Of a stretch of DNA of 64,000 nucleotides, positions 45,013 through 57,500 are shown in pieces (position 1 is the stretch's first letter; each line of letters starts with the position of its first letter). The stretch spans positions 1 through 64,000 of the forward strand of contig JAWZYV010010290.1 in the NCBI GenBank assembly GCA_038373885.1. Direction: 5' to 3'. The position numbers were made by a program, and so were the translations under genes. The notes beneath the pieces are model-generated. The model did no database searches and was not told where the DNA came from. It saw only the letters and a list, made by a program, of their open reading frames with translations. The stretch is from Cheiracanthium punctorium (taxonomy: Eukaryota; Arthropoda; Arachnida; Araneae; Cheiracanthiidae).

Positions 45013-45169
45013 CATGGGCGCCGGCAGCATGGGGCAAGGGGGGCAATGCCCCCCCTGGATTTTTGTTTGCAGTGTTTTCCCTTGCTTTTTTGCTCTTTCC
45101 AACATGGTAACCATACGTTGTAGTAGTCTTTGCCCCCCCCCCCTGGTAAATATTCTACCGGCGTCCATG
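45013..45169. mobile_element. hAT-type MITE with perfect 8-bp TSD
   Basis: Ends CATGGGCGCCGGCAGCATGG and CTACCGGCGTCCATG. Identical GTTCCAAT at 45005-45012 and 45170-45177. Interior with G and C runs, 157 bp in total. Confidence 0.85.
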
Positions 45170-45177
45170 GTTCCAAT

Positions 45178-46297
45178 GAATAATGAAATGTTCTTCATGT
45201 GTGAATAATGAAATGTTCTAGTCTGAACCTTCTAGTAAGCTGCAAGCTGAAATAAACTGTTTTTTAAAGAATAAATTCCTCTTGCCATCAAACTTGATGC
45301 ATCGCAATCGAATAGGTATTTATTTTCAGGTTATCCTCCAAAAAGCATTATGTATAGTTCGGTAAGTTCATTGATGCCGTCTCTCTATTTATTTGCTTAA
45401 TTCTTTTTCCAAAATTACAAATATTTCTTTAATTTCTGTCTCATTGATGCCGTTCTACATGTTCTTTCCCATTTTTGATATTAATATTGCCGTTTCTTCA
45501 ATTTTTCTGAAGTGTTTGAAAAGTAGTACATCAGGATTTCCTCTACCTCGCGCATTTTGCCTTCAATTACACTTAGAAAAATTAGGTCATATGTGTGATG
45601 ACGACATGGAAATAAACAACTACACCATTTTTCTATATATAATTTAGTTCTAAAAGGATTGATGCACCATTTAAGTGATCAGTGTTTGAAACAGTTGTGC
45701 CACTGCATAAAATCTGCCACTTAGTTTCCAGACACCAATGTGTTAAAACAGTTCAAAAAGCACATGCTTGCTCTTTCCCAGTAGAATTTTTTATTTTTGG
45801 AAAACCAGTGAGCTGTTCTCTGTCACCGAAAGATGCATTAGTTGGTAGTCTTTCATCTTTTGTGTCTTGACACTTTATGATGATAAAAGCTTACCATTCC
45901 AGTCAAAAGTAAAAATTTGAAAATGGCATGATGAAAAATGGCATTTTGAAATGCTCTTTTTATGCAGTCAGCAGATTCCTTTCTTTTGGATTCCCCGTCG
46001 GATTCTATGAATTGATCACTTATTAAACTGTTAAGTATTATTATCAAGTGCGTCTAATAATACACGAAGAAGACCAAAGGACTAGCAGCAATCAGAAAAG
46101 CATCGGTACCAAAAAACCGATAATGGCTTTCATCTTTCACCTTCTCTCTCAAGTCGGCACGTGTTAAAAGATGTTTATCGATCCAAAAATTTGTATGGGT
46201 TAATCTTGGAGCAAAATGGAACCAAACTAGGGAGCGTGCATTTAAAAATGTAAAAGTTAGAAAACAAGGGACACCCTCCTGTACACTGTTGAGTTAT
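45178..46297. other. Stretch with short ORFs on both strands, no supported gene
   Basis: The minus-strand frames between 45650 and 46047 have protein-like composition but are broken by stops. I cannot name a family; it may be a decayed transposase. Confidence 0.3.
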
Positions 46298-47418
46298 CTA
46301 GGTATATAAAAGAGGAATCTTGTCTGTTTGTTCGCTAGAGGTGTCTAGACCGTTCGTCGGATCCATACCAAATTTGGCACACTGACTAAATAGGACAAGA
46401 GAAAGCTAATGTCGAAAAGATAAAATTAATCGGACTAATGGTTTTTTAGTTATTTTATGTTTTGTACAGTTTTCGGTCATTTTTTGCGCATTTTGCGTTA
46501 TCGCGAGCTAAATTTTCGTCCGAACTATATTTCTTATATCATCAGAAACTACAGAGTTTTGTTAAACTTTGTTACAAAATCGTACTTAAATTTGCAGATT
46601 TTTAAGAATTTTTAAAAGGAGGATAACATTTCAGGTAAATTTTTGCAATTTGAAATTGAAACTGTCACATCGAAAAATCTAAGAGGCAAAAATTTTCCAT
46701 CTTTTTAGCACTGATAAAACATCTATTTCGCCCTCTTTTAAATTTTGAATCGTGCATTCTTGATATTTTGATATGATTTTTTAAATATGATACGATAAAT
46801 TTTGATAATGAATTTTGATTTGAATTTTGATGAATTTTGATAATGATGTTGATTGAAATATGAATTTTGAATAATGAATTTTCATGATATTTTGATTTCT
46901 TTATGTAACTTTTTCTGAAAAGATCACAGGCTTAAAATCTCTCCGTACTCTCTCTATTTCGGAAAGAAGGTAGCCAGAGGAATGCAATGCGGTGGTTTCC
47001 ACCAATTGGCCGAAGGCACATTAGGTGACGCCTTACAAGACAACTGACGTCAGGCAGGGTGAAATGAATGAGAGAGGAGGGGTGAAAGAGAGGGTGGGAT
47101 GGTATTCGCGTTGCGCCAGGATGACTGGTTATACCAACGACTGGACTCTTTTTGTTTTTAGTAGTACCTTAGGTATTAGCGATAAATGATTGTTAGAATA
47201 CAGACAGGTAGAAGGGAAGAATTCTAGCCACGTCCAATTCTCGGTAACCTCCGTTAGCTATCGGGTGCTGTGTTCATTTTTTTCGTTGCAGTGGAAAGTC
47301 CCATGTCCTTTTCTTAATTGAAACGGGAGGACTCACATTTCTTACCTTCAGAATCTATATTTTAGTTCAATGGGCATTTCTCTTCCACTGTACGAGCAAC
47401 GCCAGACTACGCTGCTAG
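46298..47418 (+). mobile_element. Non-autonomous Helitron, copy 2
   Basis: Inserted between A (46297) and T (47419), as Helitrons do. The 5' end is TCTAGGTATATAAAAGAGG and the 3' end ACGAGCAACGCCAGACTACG-CTGCTAG. It follows copy 1 over most of its length (CCAAATTTGGCACACTGACT-AAATAGGACAAGAGAAAGCTAATG is shared). No Rep/helicase gene. Confidence 0.8.
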
Positions 47419-49480
47419 TATTTTATAACATTGTTTGATAATGTTTTAATGTGTTGTTTGGAATGATTTGGCGTATTAACTGCTTTTGTATAAATTTATT
47501 TTTGCACATCAATTTACACAATGCTATGTCACATCGTTAGAAATTGCTCTATTGATGGTCAGTGATTCGAGCATTGTTATGTTCATCGTTAGTCAGTCAT
47601 CATTATATTGCATCATTATACATTGTTATATCAGACCGTTGTTATTTGACAACAAAAATTTAGCTTATTCATGGTAAAAGGTTTTACATATTGTTATAAG
47701 AAACGTCTACATTATAACATTCAATTTTATGACTTTACTTTAGATATTGCTCTACTGTTGGCCAGTGATTTGAACATTGTTATTTCTCATAGTTATATTG
47801 CATCAATTTACACATTGTTATACGAGACAGCTAGACATTGTTTTCCTCACGTGTTTGACAATAATTATCCAACTTACTCAATACGCATTGTTACAAGACA
47901 CGTCTACATTAATATATCCAATTTTATGATTTTATTTTAGTATACTGCTATACAGGCACTCTGTTTTTAATACATTATTGGATATTGATTTAATGCATTG
48001 TTTAGAATTCTATTAAGAAATTTGGATTTATTTTAGGCCGTTGTTGCAGCCTCTATATTATTCAGCTTTAATTTAGCATACTGTTTGATAGTGATTAAGC
48101 CATTGTTCGGAATTATTGAGCCTAGTAATGTGCATTAGTGCATTATTATGCAGTAATACGCATTTTGTTATTTAATTTTGTTTTACATTAATTTCATTTT
48201 ATCTTATTTTTTGACACTATTATTTTGAACCCCTTTTACCCAATGATATATATATCGTTATAACGCATTATTCGACATTGTTTGTCTTTGTTTAGGGCAT
48301 TATCTGGGATAGTTTTATATTACTGTCGTACACTGTTTATCTGCTTATTTGCACATTATTATATCATAGAATTATACACTCTTCTATACCTTCGTTTGAC
48401 AGCATTATTTTATCTCACTGTTGGGCTGTGATTTTCAAATTTTTATCGCACAATGTTAGACATTGTTTTATATTATGGTTTGGCTCTATTAGCCGAATGT
48501 TGAATGCAGCTTTAACATATTATTAGACATTGGTTTATCCCATTCTTTGGCTCTCTTAGTAGTACATTGTCCGCACATTGTTGAAAATTATTTTAGCAAG
48601 TTGCATAGCGTTATTTTAGAAAATAACCTGGCAATGTTTTAGCACATTGCTTCACACGACTGTTTAGGCGCATTCTTTTATAATTGTTTTACCTCATTTT
48701 TTAGGATTATTTTAAGACTTTTTAATGACTGTTTCGGACAGTTTTTGTACATTGTTGAACTGTATTTTAGCACGTTGCTTGTTATTTATTTTTTGTTATT
48801 GTGTGGCATTATTAAGCCCTTTAATTGATTTTATATTAGTCCATTGTTAGTCATTAATTCGCCTTTGTTATATCGATTGTTTTATTCCATTGTTTAGGTC
48901 TTAATTTTACTCATTTTTCAACAATTCTTTGCACATCGTTATTGTTCGTCATTGGTTTATGATATTTTATGGGTTTGTTTTAGTACATTGTTTTATCAAG
49001 TGTTAGATATTTTTTTAGTGCATTATGAATTCTATTCTATTCTATTCTATTGGAAATAGTTTGACATTGTTTGTTCTAAAATACTTTTGCACATAGTACA
49101 TTGCTTACCAACAACTTTATATAAAATTTGATGGTTTTGTCATACTATTTGGCACTACTTTAAATTAAGCAATTTTTTGGTATTATAGTAAGACATAAGT
49201 TTGCTTCGGTTTTGCACATTTTTTAATTATTTCAACAATTTTTGGAATTATTTTTATCCCACTATTGCATTGCTTTAGTTATTTTTTTAAACGCATTGTT
49301 AGATGTTATTATAGCCCATTATTGGGCTTTGTTTTAGGATATTATCTCTTATTTTTTTCGCCCCATTGTATAACATTGTTTTATCATATTGTTTGACTTT
49401 TTATTAGACTATTGTTGACCACTGCTGAGCCCATTATGTAGAAATATTTGAGACTTTGTGCGGGATTTTTATAATGCTTA
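47419..49480 (+). repeat. Degenerate CATTGTT/TTTTA repeat field, strand-biased
   Basis: About 2 kb in which words such as ACATTGTTTGACATTG, TTATTTTAGCACATTG and CATTATT recur every 20-40 bases without an exact period. The plus strand is strongly T-rich. A short (TTCTA)n run lies at 49028-49050. ORFs in the left part come from this composition. Confidence 0.6.
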
Positions 49481-49695
49481 TTCTCGGGCAGGACATTACC
49501 CCTTTATCTAGAGATGATTTAATACACTAAAAAAGTATGCTCATAAAAACGTGTGAACTGGCAAAAGCATACATAATATTCACAAAAAATCGTCTGGGAA
49601 TGAAGCTAATTCGTGAGCACGAAAACACAAGTTCTATTGCTTCGTGGATCTCGTAGAATAGCTTAATTCCCGATTAGAGTTTTATCAGAAAAACT

Positions 49696-49829
49696 ACCCA
49701 TACAGAACGCATAGGTTCTCTGAACGTCTATTAACATTCAGAGAACGTTTTCTGAACGTCTATTAACATTCAGAGAACGTTTTCTGAACTTTTAAAGGCG
49801 TTCAGAGAACCTGTGTGTGCTGTATGGGT
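49696..49829. mobile_element. Foldback MITE-C copy 1
   Basis: Ends ACCCATACAGAACGCATAGG and GTGTGTGCTGTATGGGT. The interior consists of repeated TTCTCTGAACGTCTATTAAC and reverse complement TTCAGAGAACG. Confidence 0.8.
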
Positions 49830-49842
49830 ACCAGTGAATAAT

Positions 49843-49916
49843 ACCCACAGCAGCACCATCGTTTAATTCTCTGAACGTCTGTTAACGTTCAAAGAGCTTG
49901 CGTGTTCTGGCAGGGT
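49843..49916. mobile_element. Foldback MITE-C copy 2 (short)
   Basis: Ends ACCCACAGCAGCACCATCG and CGTGTTCTGGCAGGGT, with one TTCTCTGAACGTCTGTTAAC / GTTCAAAG pair inside. Confidence 0.65.
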
Positions 49917-49938
49917 AGCAATTTTTTTCAAAGAAATT

Positions 49939-50040
49939 ACCCAGACAGCACGCATAGATTCTCTGAACGTCTATTAACGTTCAGAGAACATTTTCTGAAC
50001 GATTATTGACGTTCAGAGAACTTGTGTGTGCTGTATGGGT
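49939..50040. mobile_element. Foldback MITE-C copy 3
   Basis: Ends ACCCAGACAGCACGCATAG and GTGTGTGCTGTATGGGT, interior as in copy 1. Three copies within 345 bp. Confidence 0.8.
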
Positions 50041-51238
50041 ATAAATTTTCATTCAATAAAAACACAACAATGTAGTGAAGTCTTCAGGGCATAATATGAT
50101 TTTCTCCACTCAGTTTTCTCCAAACAGTGTAGGTTTTATAATGCTTTCTTTAAAATTCTAAACAACAGTGTATATTTTCGTTGCTAGAAATCCGTATAAT
50201 TTATTTGCTAGTGGTGCTTCACGGAAAAGCTTATAGTTGGGCTATGCGCAAAATCACAAAATATGATGCCAAGCTTGGAGCTTTTCGGCGAAATAGCGCC
50301 AAAATTTGCTCCAACGGTAACTTTCTTAAATTGCAGGCAGCTAGTCAAAGTAACTACGTCAAGGAGACGTTCGACGTAATAGCTTCAAATTCTACTCTTA
50401 ACCAATGAACATTTTCTGTATCCATAACTTCCCGATCTAATTAACCTATTTACATGCAACAGTTATTGACTTTAACGATTTAATGAGTAAAAGAAATACA
50501 TTTAGCCTAATCTAAACCTTAGAACTCATCCTGCGATTCTCTAACAATATCATAATGTTTTCTTATGATCAAATCTTGTAAAAAAAATCCAAGTGTATCT
50601 ATTTATTTGTGTTGCATTGTGAAATCCACAACTTTCCACCAATCCGCATGAAAAGTTGTGAACCAGTCAAAGAAATACAGGAAGAAGTATGCTGATTTAA
50701 AAATCCGAATATCCACCAAATCTGCCCCCCCCCAAAAAAAAACAACCCTCTGTCGAGGAGAAGAAAAAACTATCGAAATCTAAATGATTTCCCAAAATTT
50801 CGATTTTAATTAACCCGAAATACATCCTCAAGATTACCCAGATTAACTTTTTTTTTAATCACTAAACAAGTTTTTGTAGTATATAAACTCACCCCGTTGG
50901 ACCAACAGGCTTTAAAATTTGCACAATTAAGTTTTTTATTTAAAGATAAAGGTTAAACACAATTCATCGATTATACACTTTAAGAGTAGTGGAAGAATAA
51001 ATGTAAGAAAACGTGCATGATTTGTGCTTTAAAGATTCTTGATGAATTCTTGAATGAGAAATGTAAATTCGCATGGACAGTTTAAAGCATTGTATAAGTG
51101 AGAGAAGAGTCGTATAACTGAGAGAAGTTTATCATTATTCCCCTTAAAGCGTGGGACTGGTCCAAGTGAATTCGGCGTATAACCGAGAGAGTCGTGTAAG
51201 TGACAGGTCACTATATATATATATTAATTATACATATA
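50041..51238. other. Stretch without a recognised gene
   Basis: A 75-codon plus ORF (50181-50408) contains a GGCGAAATAGCGCCAAAATT phrase of the CGCCAAA repeat family and is not supported as a gene. The segment 51080-51220 (GAGAGAGTCGTGTAAGTGAC-AGGTCACTA) looks like one end of another DNA transposon. Confidence 0.35.
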
Positions 51239-52045
51239 CAGTGGAACCCCGATCTATCGTTCCCGCATTCATCGTTTTCCCGTATTGATCGTTTTATTTC
51301 TATGGTCCCTGCACAAATTGTATTTATATAATGTTAAGGAAACCCGCATTTATCGTTCGTCAGAAAGTGACTTTCCCGCGTTCATCGTTGCAAAACTTTT
51401 CACCTGACCAAAATGAATTGGAAGATTAAGTGTATCCATATGGCATACAAACTTTAATTGCTTCTTGGTATGATTTCTTGGTTTGATGATAATCAGATGA
51501 ATAGTGGTAGCATGTAGCAGAGGGTATGGGTACTGTGAAATTTAATGATTATATTTCCATTACTCAAGACGTTGCGGCATGAGGTATCCTAAACATTGAA
51601 GAAATGCGTGATCATGCAAAAAATTGAAAATAATGGCGACGCAGAGGATATTGTTCATGCCGATGAGGCTGAGCCACATTAGTACGAAGCATATCTGAAG
51701 AAAAATATTTGAAACTTTACTGACTTTTTTATACAAACATGTAATCGCAGAAAAGGACCAGAAAAGTATTGTAAATCTTGAAGATTTGCTGTTTAACTTA
51801 AAAAATGGTGAAAAACTGAACATAAAATTTCTGATTTTTAAAAATAAATATAACTTATAATTTTCATCTTCGATTTATTTGTTTTACAATTTGGTAAGAA
51901 TTAGTACTTGTTGGTGTACAGTCGTTGCGTGTATGTATAACCATTGTTTTCATCGTATTTTGACTTTAACCCGCATTTGTCGTTTTCCCGCATTCATTGT
52001 TTTTTTCTACCCTCCCTATGAAAACGATGGATCGAAGTTCTACTG
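51239..52045 (+). mobile_element. pogo/Tigger-like element, degenerate
   Basis: Ends CAGTGGAACCCCGATCTATCG and CGATGGATCGAAGTTCTACTG, with TA at 51237-51238 and 52046-52047. GCATTCATCGTTTTCCCG-type words repeat inside each end. Plus-strand scraps near 51530-51790 (DVAA-GILNIEEMRDHA; EAYLKKNI-NFTDFFIQTCNRR) look like the C-terminal region of a Tigger transposase, broken by stops. Confidence 0.65.
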
Positions 52046-52064
52046 TACACAGATATATGTAATA

Positions 52065-53021
52065 CAGAGTATCCCAAAAAGGTAACATTCTTTAATTCTT
52101 TATCTATTAGAGATACGTGGGGAATGTAAATTGAAAAAAATGTTCAAAATAAGGTGGGAAAAAAGACTACGGCAAGAAAAAATTCCTGTCGTTAATTTTC
52201 AAAAAATTATAGTTTTTAAATTTGCATACGACACCCGTAGGAAAAAAAAACAACTAGTAAAATGTGCCCCATACGCTAATGTGGTGATGCACAAAGTTTA
52301 AGAACGATATCCTGAAACGTGTCAGTCGTTGTGGATTAAGGCCAATTATCTGCACGAGGGATCGAGGTCGAGGCCTATGGGTGGGGTGCCCCCCCTCCGT
52401 AGGGGTCTTTCTAAGGGGTCCTACCCAGTATTTACGCTACGTTTCAGAGAAAACCACGGAAAACTCCGAACGGTTAGGTCGGCTTACGTGACCTGGTTTC
52501 GAACCAGGTCTTCCAGGTCAATGCGCAATGCACTATGCCACTGGTGGGGCCCTGAAAAGTGTCAGAGGTATGAAGATAAATGTATGCTGACTTAATAAGA
52601 AGTTGTCAATATGATGATTTTTGCTTTTCATTTCAGGGATCGTAAAGAAATTACGAAAGATTTTTCTTTCTTTCTTTCTTTTTTTTTTTTTCACTCCATC
52701 AATAAACGTTTATATTTGAATTCATGTATAACGCCCAATCATCTTTATAGATATGTCTTGGACTTCTTATAGTGAAAGGCTGAAATCTTGTACGTCACCT
52801 CATTGGTGTATGGGCCATATTTTGCTAATTTGGATTGTTTTGTAAGGGGGTCGTATAAAATTTTAAACAGTGTAACTTTTTAATAAACTTACGAGAGGAA
52901 TTTTTTCTTAACATAACCTTTTTTCCTACTCATTTTGAACATTTTTTTCAATTTGCACTGCTCACTTTTCTCTAATAGATAAAGAAATTGAACTTGTTGC
53001 CACCTTTTTTAGAATACCCTG
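52065..53021. mobile_element. Mariner-type foldback element split by a SINE
   Basis: Ends CAGAGTATCCCAAAAAGGTA and TTTTTTAGAATACCCTG, with TA at 52063-52064 and 53022-53023. The inverted similarity runs inward through TTTATCTATTAGAGA and TTGAAAAAAATGTTCAAAAT (right side ATTTTGAACATTTTTTTCAA). A SINE sits near the middle. No transposase. Confidence 0.7.
52330..52570 (-). repeat. tRNA-derived SINE, nested
   Basis: The minus strand begins GGGCCCCACCAGTGGCATAG (A-box side) with a B box GGTTCGAAACC, then CCGACCTAACCGTTCGGAGT-TTTCCGTGGTTTTCTCTG, the same body as at 22125. The best-preserved tRNA-like head in the window. Confidence 0.65.
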
Positions 53022-53023
53022 TA

Positions 53024-54435
53024 TAAATGCACGCCATTTTTTATGCACATATATTCTTCTATTGAGTTCCATTGCCGGCTGTCTTCGTGACACACTGAAT
53101 TAAGAGAAACCTGCACCAAACTTGCGAAATAGACTTTTTATTTATTTTATACAAAAAAATAATATATTTCAATGTACAAATCAACAAATACTTTGCGTAT
53201 CATGTTTTGGCAAACGATGAAATGGAAGTTGACATTGCGTTGATCTGCTCTGCAGCAACTGGGTGGAAGTCGGTTTATCGCAGGATAATCTCGGGAGCAG
53301 TCACAAACTTAACATATGATAGCCTAGATGGAAAAATTTTTCAAAAATAAGTTAAATAGGCTCAGTAATATCAATTGAAAACTGTGCACATTCACATATT
53401 TACTTTTTAACTTTCACTGAAAAAAAAAAAATGTTTGGTTGATTCAACATGCATAATATTTAAAAAACTAAAACTTGCCGGTTAGCTGCACGTCTTCTGA
53501 TTGATATTTGAAATGAATGCAACTCATTTCAGTCTTCTGAAAAATTACTTGTCATAATATGAAGTTATTTATTTATGTTACATTAATTTATTGCTTACAT
53601 ATTTACTTGTTCAATTACTTTTTCAATATTTAATGCATAAAAAAATAGCAGTTTTAAATAAATAAATGAGCACTGTGTGTATGTGTGTGTCAAACTCCCG
53701 TCATTGGATTATATAATATTTAAAAGCGTAATTTAGTAAAATTATAGTAGCCCTGGTAGCCGCGATGAACTACAGCTTTTGCGACAAGTTTAGCTGCAAG
53801 AATTAAAAAAATTATTGCTCGAGTCTTTCTTTATACTGATGCATTTTAAGGTTAAATATGAAATTGTTGTGTTGTATAGTGGCAAGCCTAGACGAGGGAC
53901 ATCTGCCTAATGGAGGGGGGGGGGGGTCTTGGTTGAAGGACTATTGATTGGTCCTAAAGCGTATTCACATTACATCTGGAGAAAACCGACCAAAACTCCA
54001 GACATACGAAATTGAAGAATGCTTACGAGAAAAGTGAAGCATATTGTTTTTTTTTCCTCATTGCATCATTGATTCACTTCTTTAAAGTTAAGCCAAAACA
54101 AAAAAAATGTTAACTGCAATAAAAGTTAAAGCGAAAATTTAAAATTTTGACGCGAGTTGAATAGTTTTTGCTGCCAGCTTATAAAAGCTCATAACATTAT
54201 TTGCTCCAAGCTTCAAAATCTTGTTGCAAGCCCTGATAAGCATAAGTAAAACACAAGTTGTGACATATACATTTCAAGTCATAATAATTAGAATTTTGTG
54301 GTATAATACTCAGAAACACTTTTTTTTTTGTAGCAAAGGATCATGTTTTTATGATCCGTGAAAGAATTGGAATAATAAAAATAAATAAATGTACTTAAAT
54401 AAAATTAAAATATCTGTTACCTGTCATCTTTTATT
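53024..54435. other. AT-rich stretch downstream of the cuticle gene, with a SINE piece
   Basis: A SINE fragment on the minus strand at 53890-54005 (GGTCGGTTTTCTCCAGATGT) follows a G run. Otherwise no gene. Confidence 0.4.
54430..54435 (-). terminator. Poly(A) signal of the cuticle gene
   Basis: AATAAA on the minus strand directly after the TAA stop (54438-54436), giving a very short 3' UTR if used. Confidence 0.55.
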
Positions 54436-54567
54436 TTAGTAGGGCTTGTTGGGGGCCTGAAACCTCTGGGCCGTTGGAGCTGGTACGTAGGGAACAACGA
54501 TGGGATTGGCGTACAGTTCGATGTCAGCCGGACTCTTGCTTTCGGTTCCTGGCTCGTTAGTCTTGAT
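54436..54567 (-). CDS. Cuticle gene, exon 4 (C-terminal tail)
   Basis: Acceptor TTTTCTTACTTAG|ATC, 43 codons and TAA. It encodes IKTNEPGTESKSPADIELYA then NPIVVPYVPAPTAQRFQAPN and KPY. The Pro/Ala/Val-rich end is typical of cuticle proteins. Confidence 0.85.
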   Translation of the reverse strand: MKTNEPGTESKSPADIELYANPIVVPYVPAPTAQRFQAPNKPY

Positions 54568-57500
54568 CTAAGTAAGAAAAGGAAACATAATATATATACT
54601 TTTGTAGACACACAGATCACTTATTTGGAGAATGTTAAATAATAATAAGTTCCTATCATGCAAAATTGCAAGTTATTCATTATATTGTCACTATACTTTC
54701 TTCAATTGCACTTGTTGATGTCCCTACTTTCTTAAAAATGGCGAATGTAATAGTGGAACCTGTGTAATGTGACCGCCCTCGGGAAAAACAAAACTGGTCA
54801 CCTCATAAAGATGGTCACTTTACAAAGGTGGTAAAGTGTGGAAGTTGTAAAGTGAAATTGCACGAAAGTGGTCACTATAGACAGGTGGTGTCTTTACCAA
54901 AGTGGTCACTTTAGCAGGTTCCACTGTGATTCAATGTTTCCACATTGTTAAGAACTTCAGCCTTTGATTCTGGCATCTCCCCTCCGGCAAGATTTTAATG
55001 TAAACGATGTTGAAAAACTTTTGCCTGTAAAAGTTTGAGGAAACTATATACCTCACTATATTAGCCATTTTTGGACATGAAACTAAGTTCGGTGATTTGA
55101 ATTAGACTTCAGTTAAAATTTAATTTTCAGCAATTAAATTAAATTATAATGAGAACAGATTGATTTTACATGACCGACTTCATTCATGCCAACTTGTTAA
55201 TGTTCTAAATTTAATACAATTTTGGCGGAAGTGTTTGCTTTGTGTTATTTTCGTAATGCCTCTGCTTTAAACAAGGGAAATCCTTCGGACCTTGGTGCAA
55301 ACTCTGGCCTAAAAAAAGGCTATATGTAAAAAAAAAAAAGACTTTTCGAAAGTTTGTCACAGTACTGCGAGGTAAACAGCTCCTGGGTAAAGAGTTATTT
55401 ACCTCGTTCGGGTACATATAGTTAAAAATAAAAGAAGAATGATAAAAGAATATAATTTTCAAAGTTTTTTAAGCATTTTACAAAGCAAAAATGTATGAAA
55501 AAGTTTTGAAAACAACTTTTCTAATTTTTAGTGAAATAACGTTTTACTGTCAACACTTTGTAATTTTTTTCTTGATTATTTAACTGATTTTAAAAAAATG
55601 ATTTATGTATTTTCAGTTTCCGAAATGAAAGCGATCATCTAAGCAGAGTCACTCTGGAAAGAGTATGCGTGTACTTACTTGCGCCCTGTATCCATTTTCG
55701 TCGGCAACGTATTCTACAACCCTCTCGACACCCTGGGCATCCTTGTAACCATAGCTTCCTGACACTCTGCCGCTGGCGTCTCCCGATTCTTTCCTAAATG
55801 CGGTTGTGCCATAGTCGTCGTTGTTGCTGTAACCGAATTGATATGGCTGTGGGGGGTACTGAAAAAAATAAGAAAAGAAATGGTAACTAACACGTAAAAT
55901 CATTCGAATTTTTTTTTTTCTGCTTTCGAATGGCGGGGACAGAAGCCAAATAACCCTTTGAAGCGCAGGCGACAAAAGGGCAGCCGTTGCCATCGCTCGA
56001 TTTAACTACCAGCAAGATAGCGGTCGATCGAATCGTTCATCGCTTTGTTGGTCCGTCGGACCAGTAACGTTTTATCTACATTTTTCTCTTGCAAACGTTC
56101 CTCATTTAGTTCCACAATACATGTCACGCAATTTGATCTATTTAATATTTTTATGATGGATATTTACATTTAAAAAAATCTGATGTGTCCAACACATGAC
56201 TTCCTTGCACGTCTATTAAATAAAAATGTTTTCTACGCACTTCCTCTAAACTTATTTGTTTGAAAGAGATAAAATATCAATAATAGTAAGGTTTAGCGAT
56301 TTCTAGCCAAATATTTCGATATCGCAAGCTGAGTTCAATTTGACAGATTTCCTTCTGATACTTTATTTGGCGATATTTCACCAAAAGCCGACAAACTTGA
56401 GATAGTTTGAGAGATTTTGGGGATAGCCACAGTAGTCATTGACCACAGACTTTCAATGAATTGAATGCATCCATACACCTTAATGTATTTAAAGTCATTT
56501 GGCTCACCCTATAAATAAATTCTTAGTGGATTGCTGGCAAAAAAGATATTGAAAACAGTTAGATATTATAATATAGTTCTAAATACAAAAGTTCAAAATT
56601 CTACGGGTTAAAGTTTTAGAGTTATACAAAATACGAAATAATTTTTGGCGCCAAATTTGGCGATATTTCGGCGAAACTCGTCAATGTCGACGACATTTGG
56701 CGATATATTAAGCATGGACCAACAATGACAGATTATCGCCAAACTTGGCGATATTTCGCCAAAACTCGCCAAGAACGATGACAAATGGCGATACTTTGGG
56801 CATGGACGAAATGACTGACTATCGCCAAATTTGGCGACATTTCGGCAAAACTCGCCAAAGTCCAGGACAGTCGGCGAGATTTTGGGCATGTACCAAACAA
56901 TCACTGTCTGCAATTGTATTATATTGAAGATGTCCATAGACATTAAAGTACTGAAATTCTTTTCGGTGGTCCTGTAAATAAACTCTCCAGTAGATTGGAA
57001 CCAAAAATCGAGATGCACAACTAGATGTTACAACAATCTTATATATAAAATTTCATAATAGTTTTTGAGGTTTGAGAGTTAAATATACACACACGTCACT
57101 AAAAGTCGCCAAGCTTGGCGACTTTTGGCACAGTTCTTGAGGGAGGCACGTGACCGTGGTCGGACCATTACCTAACTTATGTGGTAAGACGGTATTGTGC
57201 TTGAAATGGATGAATGCCCCTAAAATTGCCATTGACCGTAATGTATAGGAAATCTTTTGAGTGTTCCTGTAGCAGAACTGTAAATGATAAAGACACCTTT
57301 TTTAATGGAGAAATTCATTTTCTAACTCTTTTCAACATATATCACTTCTGAGTCGTTTGAAATAGCCCAATACCTCTAAAAAACGCTTTGATGAATTTCG
57401 GCCCATAGAGCGTAATGTATTTCGAATCTTTTAGGCGGTTCTGTAGATAAACTATCCAGTCGAATGGAACCGAAAGGGGAAGTGAACAACTAGATGTTAC

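Noticed and set aside
45393..46047. Possible gene on either strand
   Set aside because: Protein-like patches are interrupted by stops and match no family I can name.
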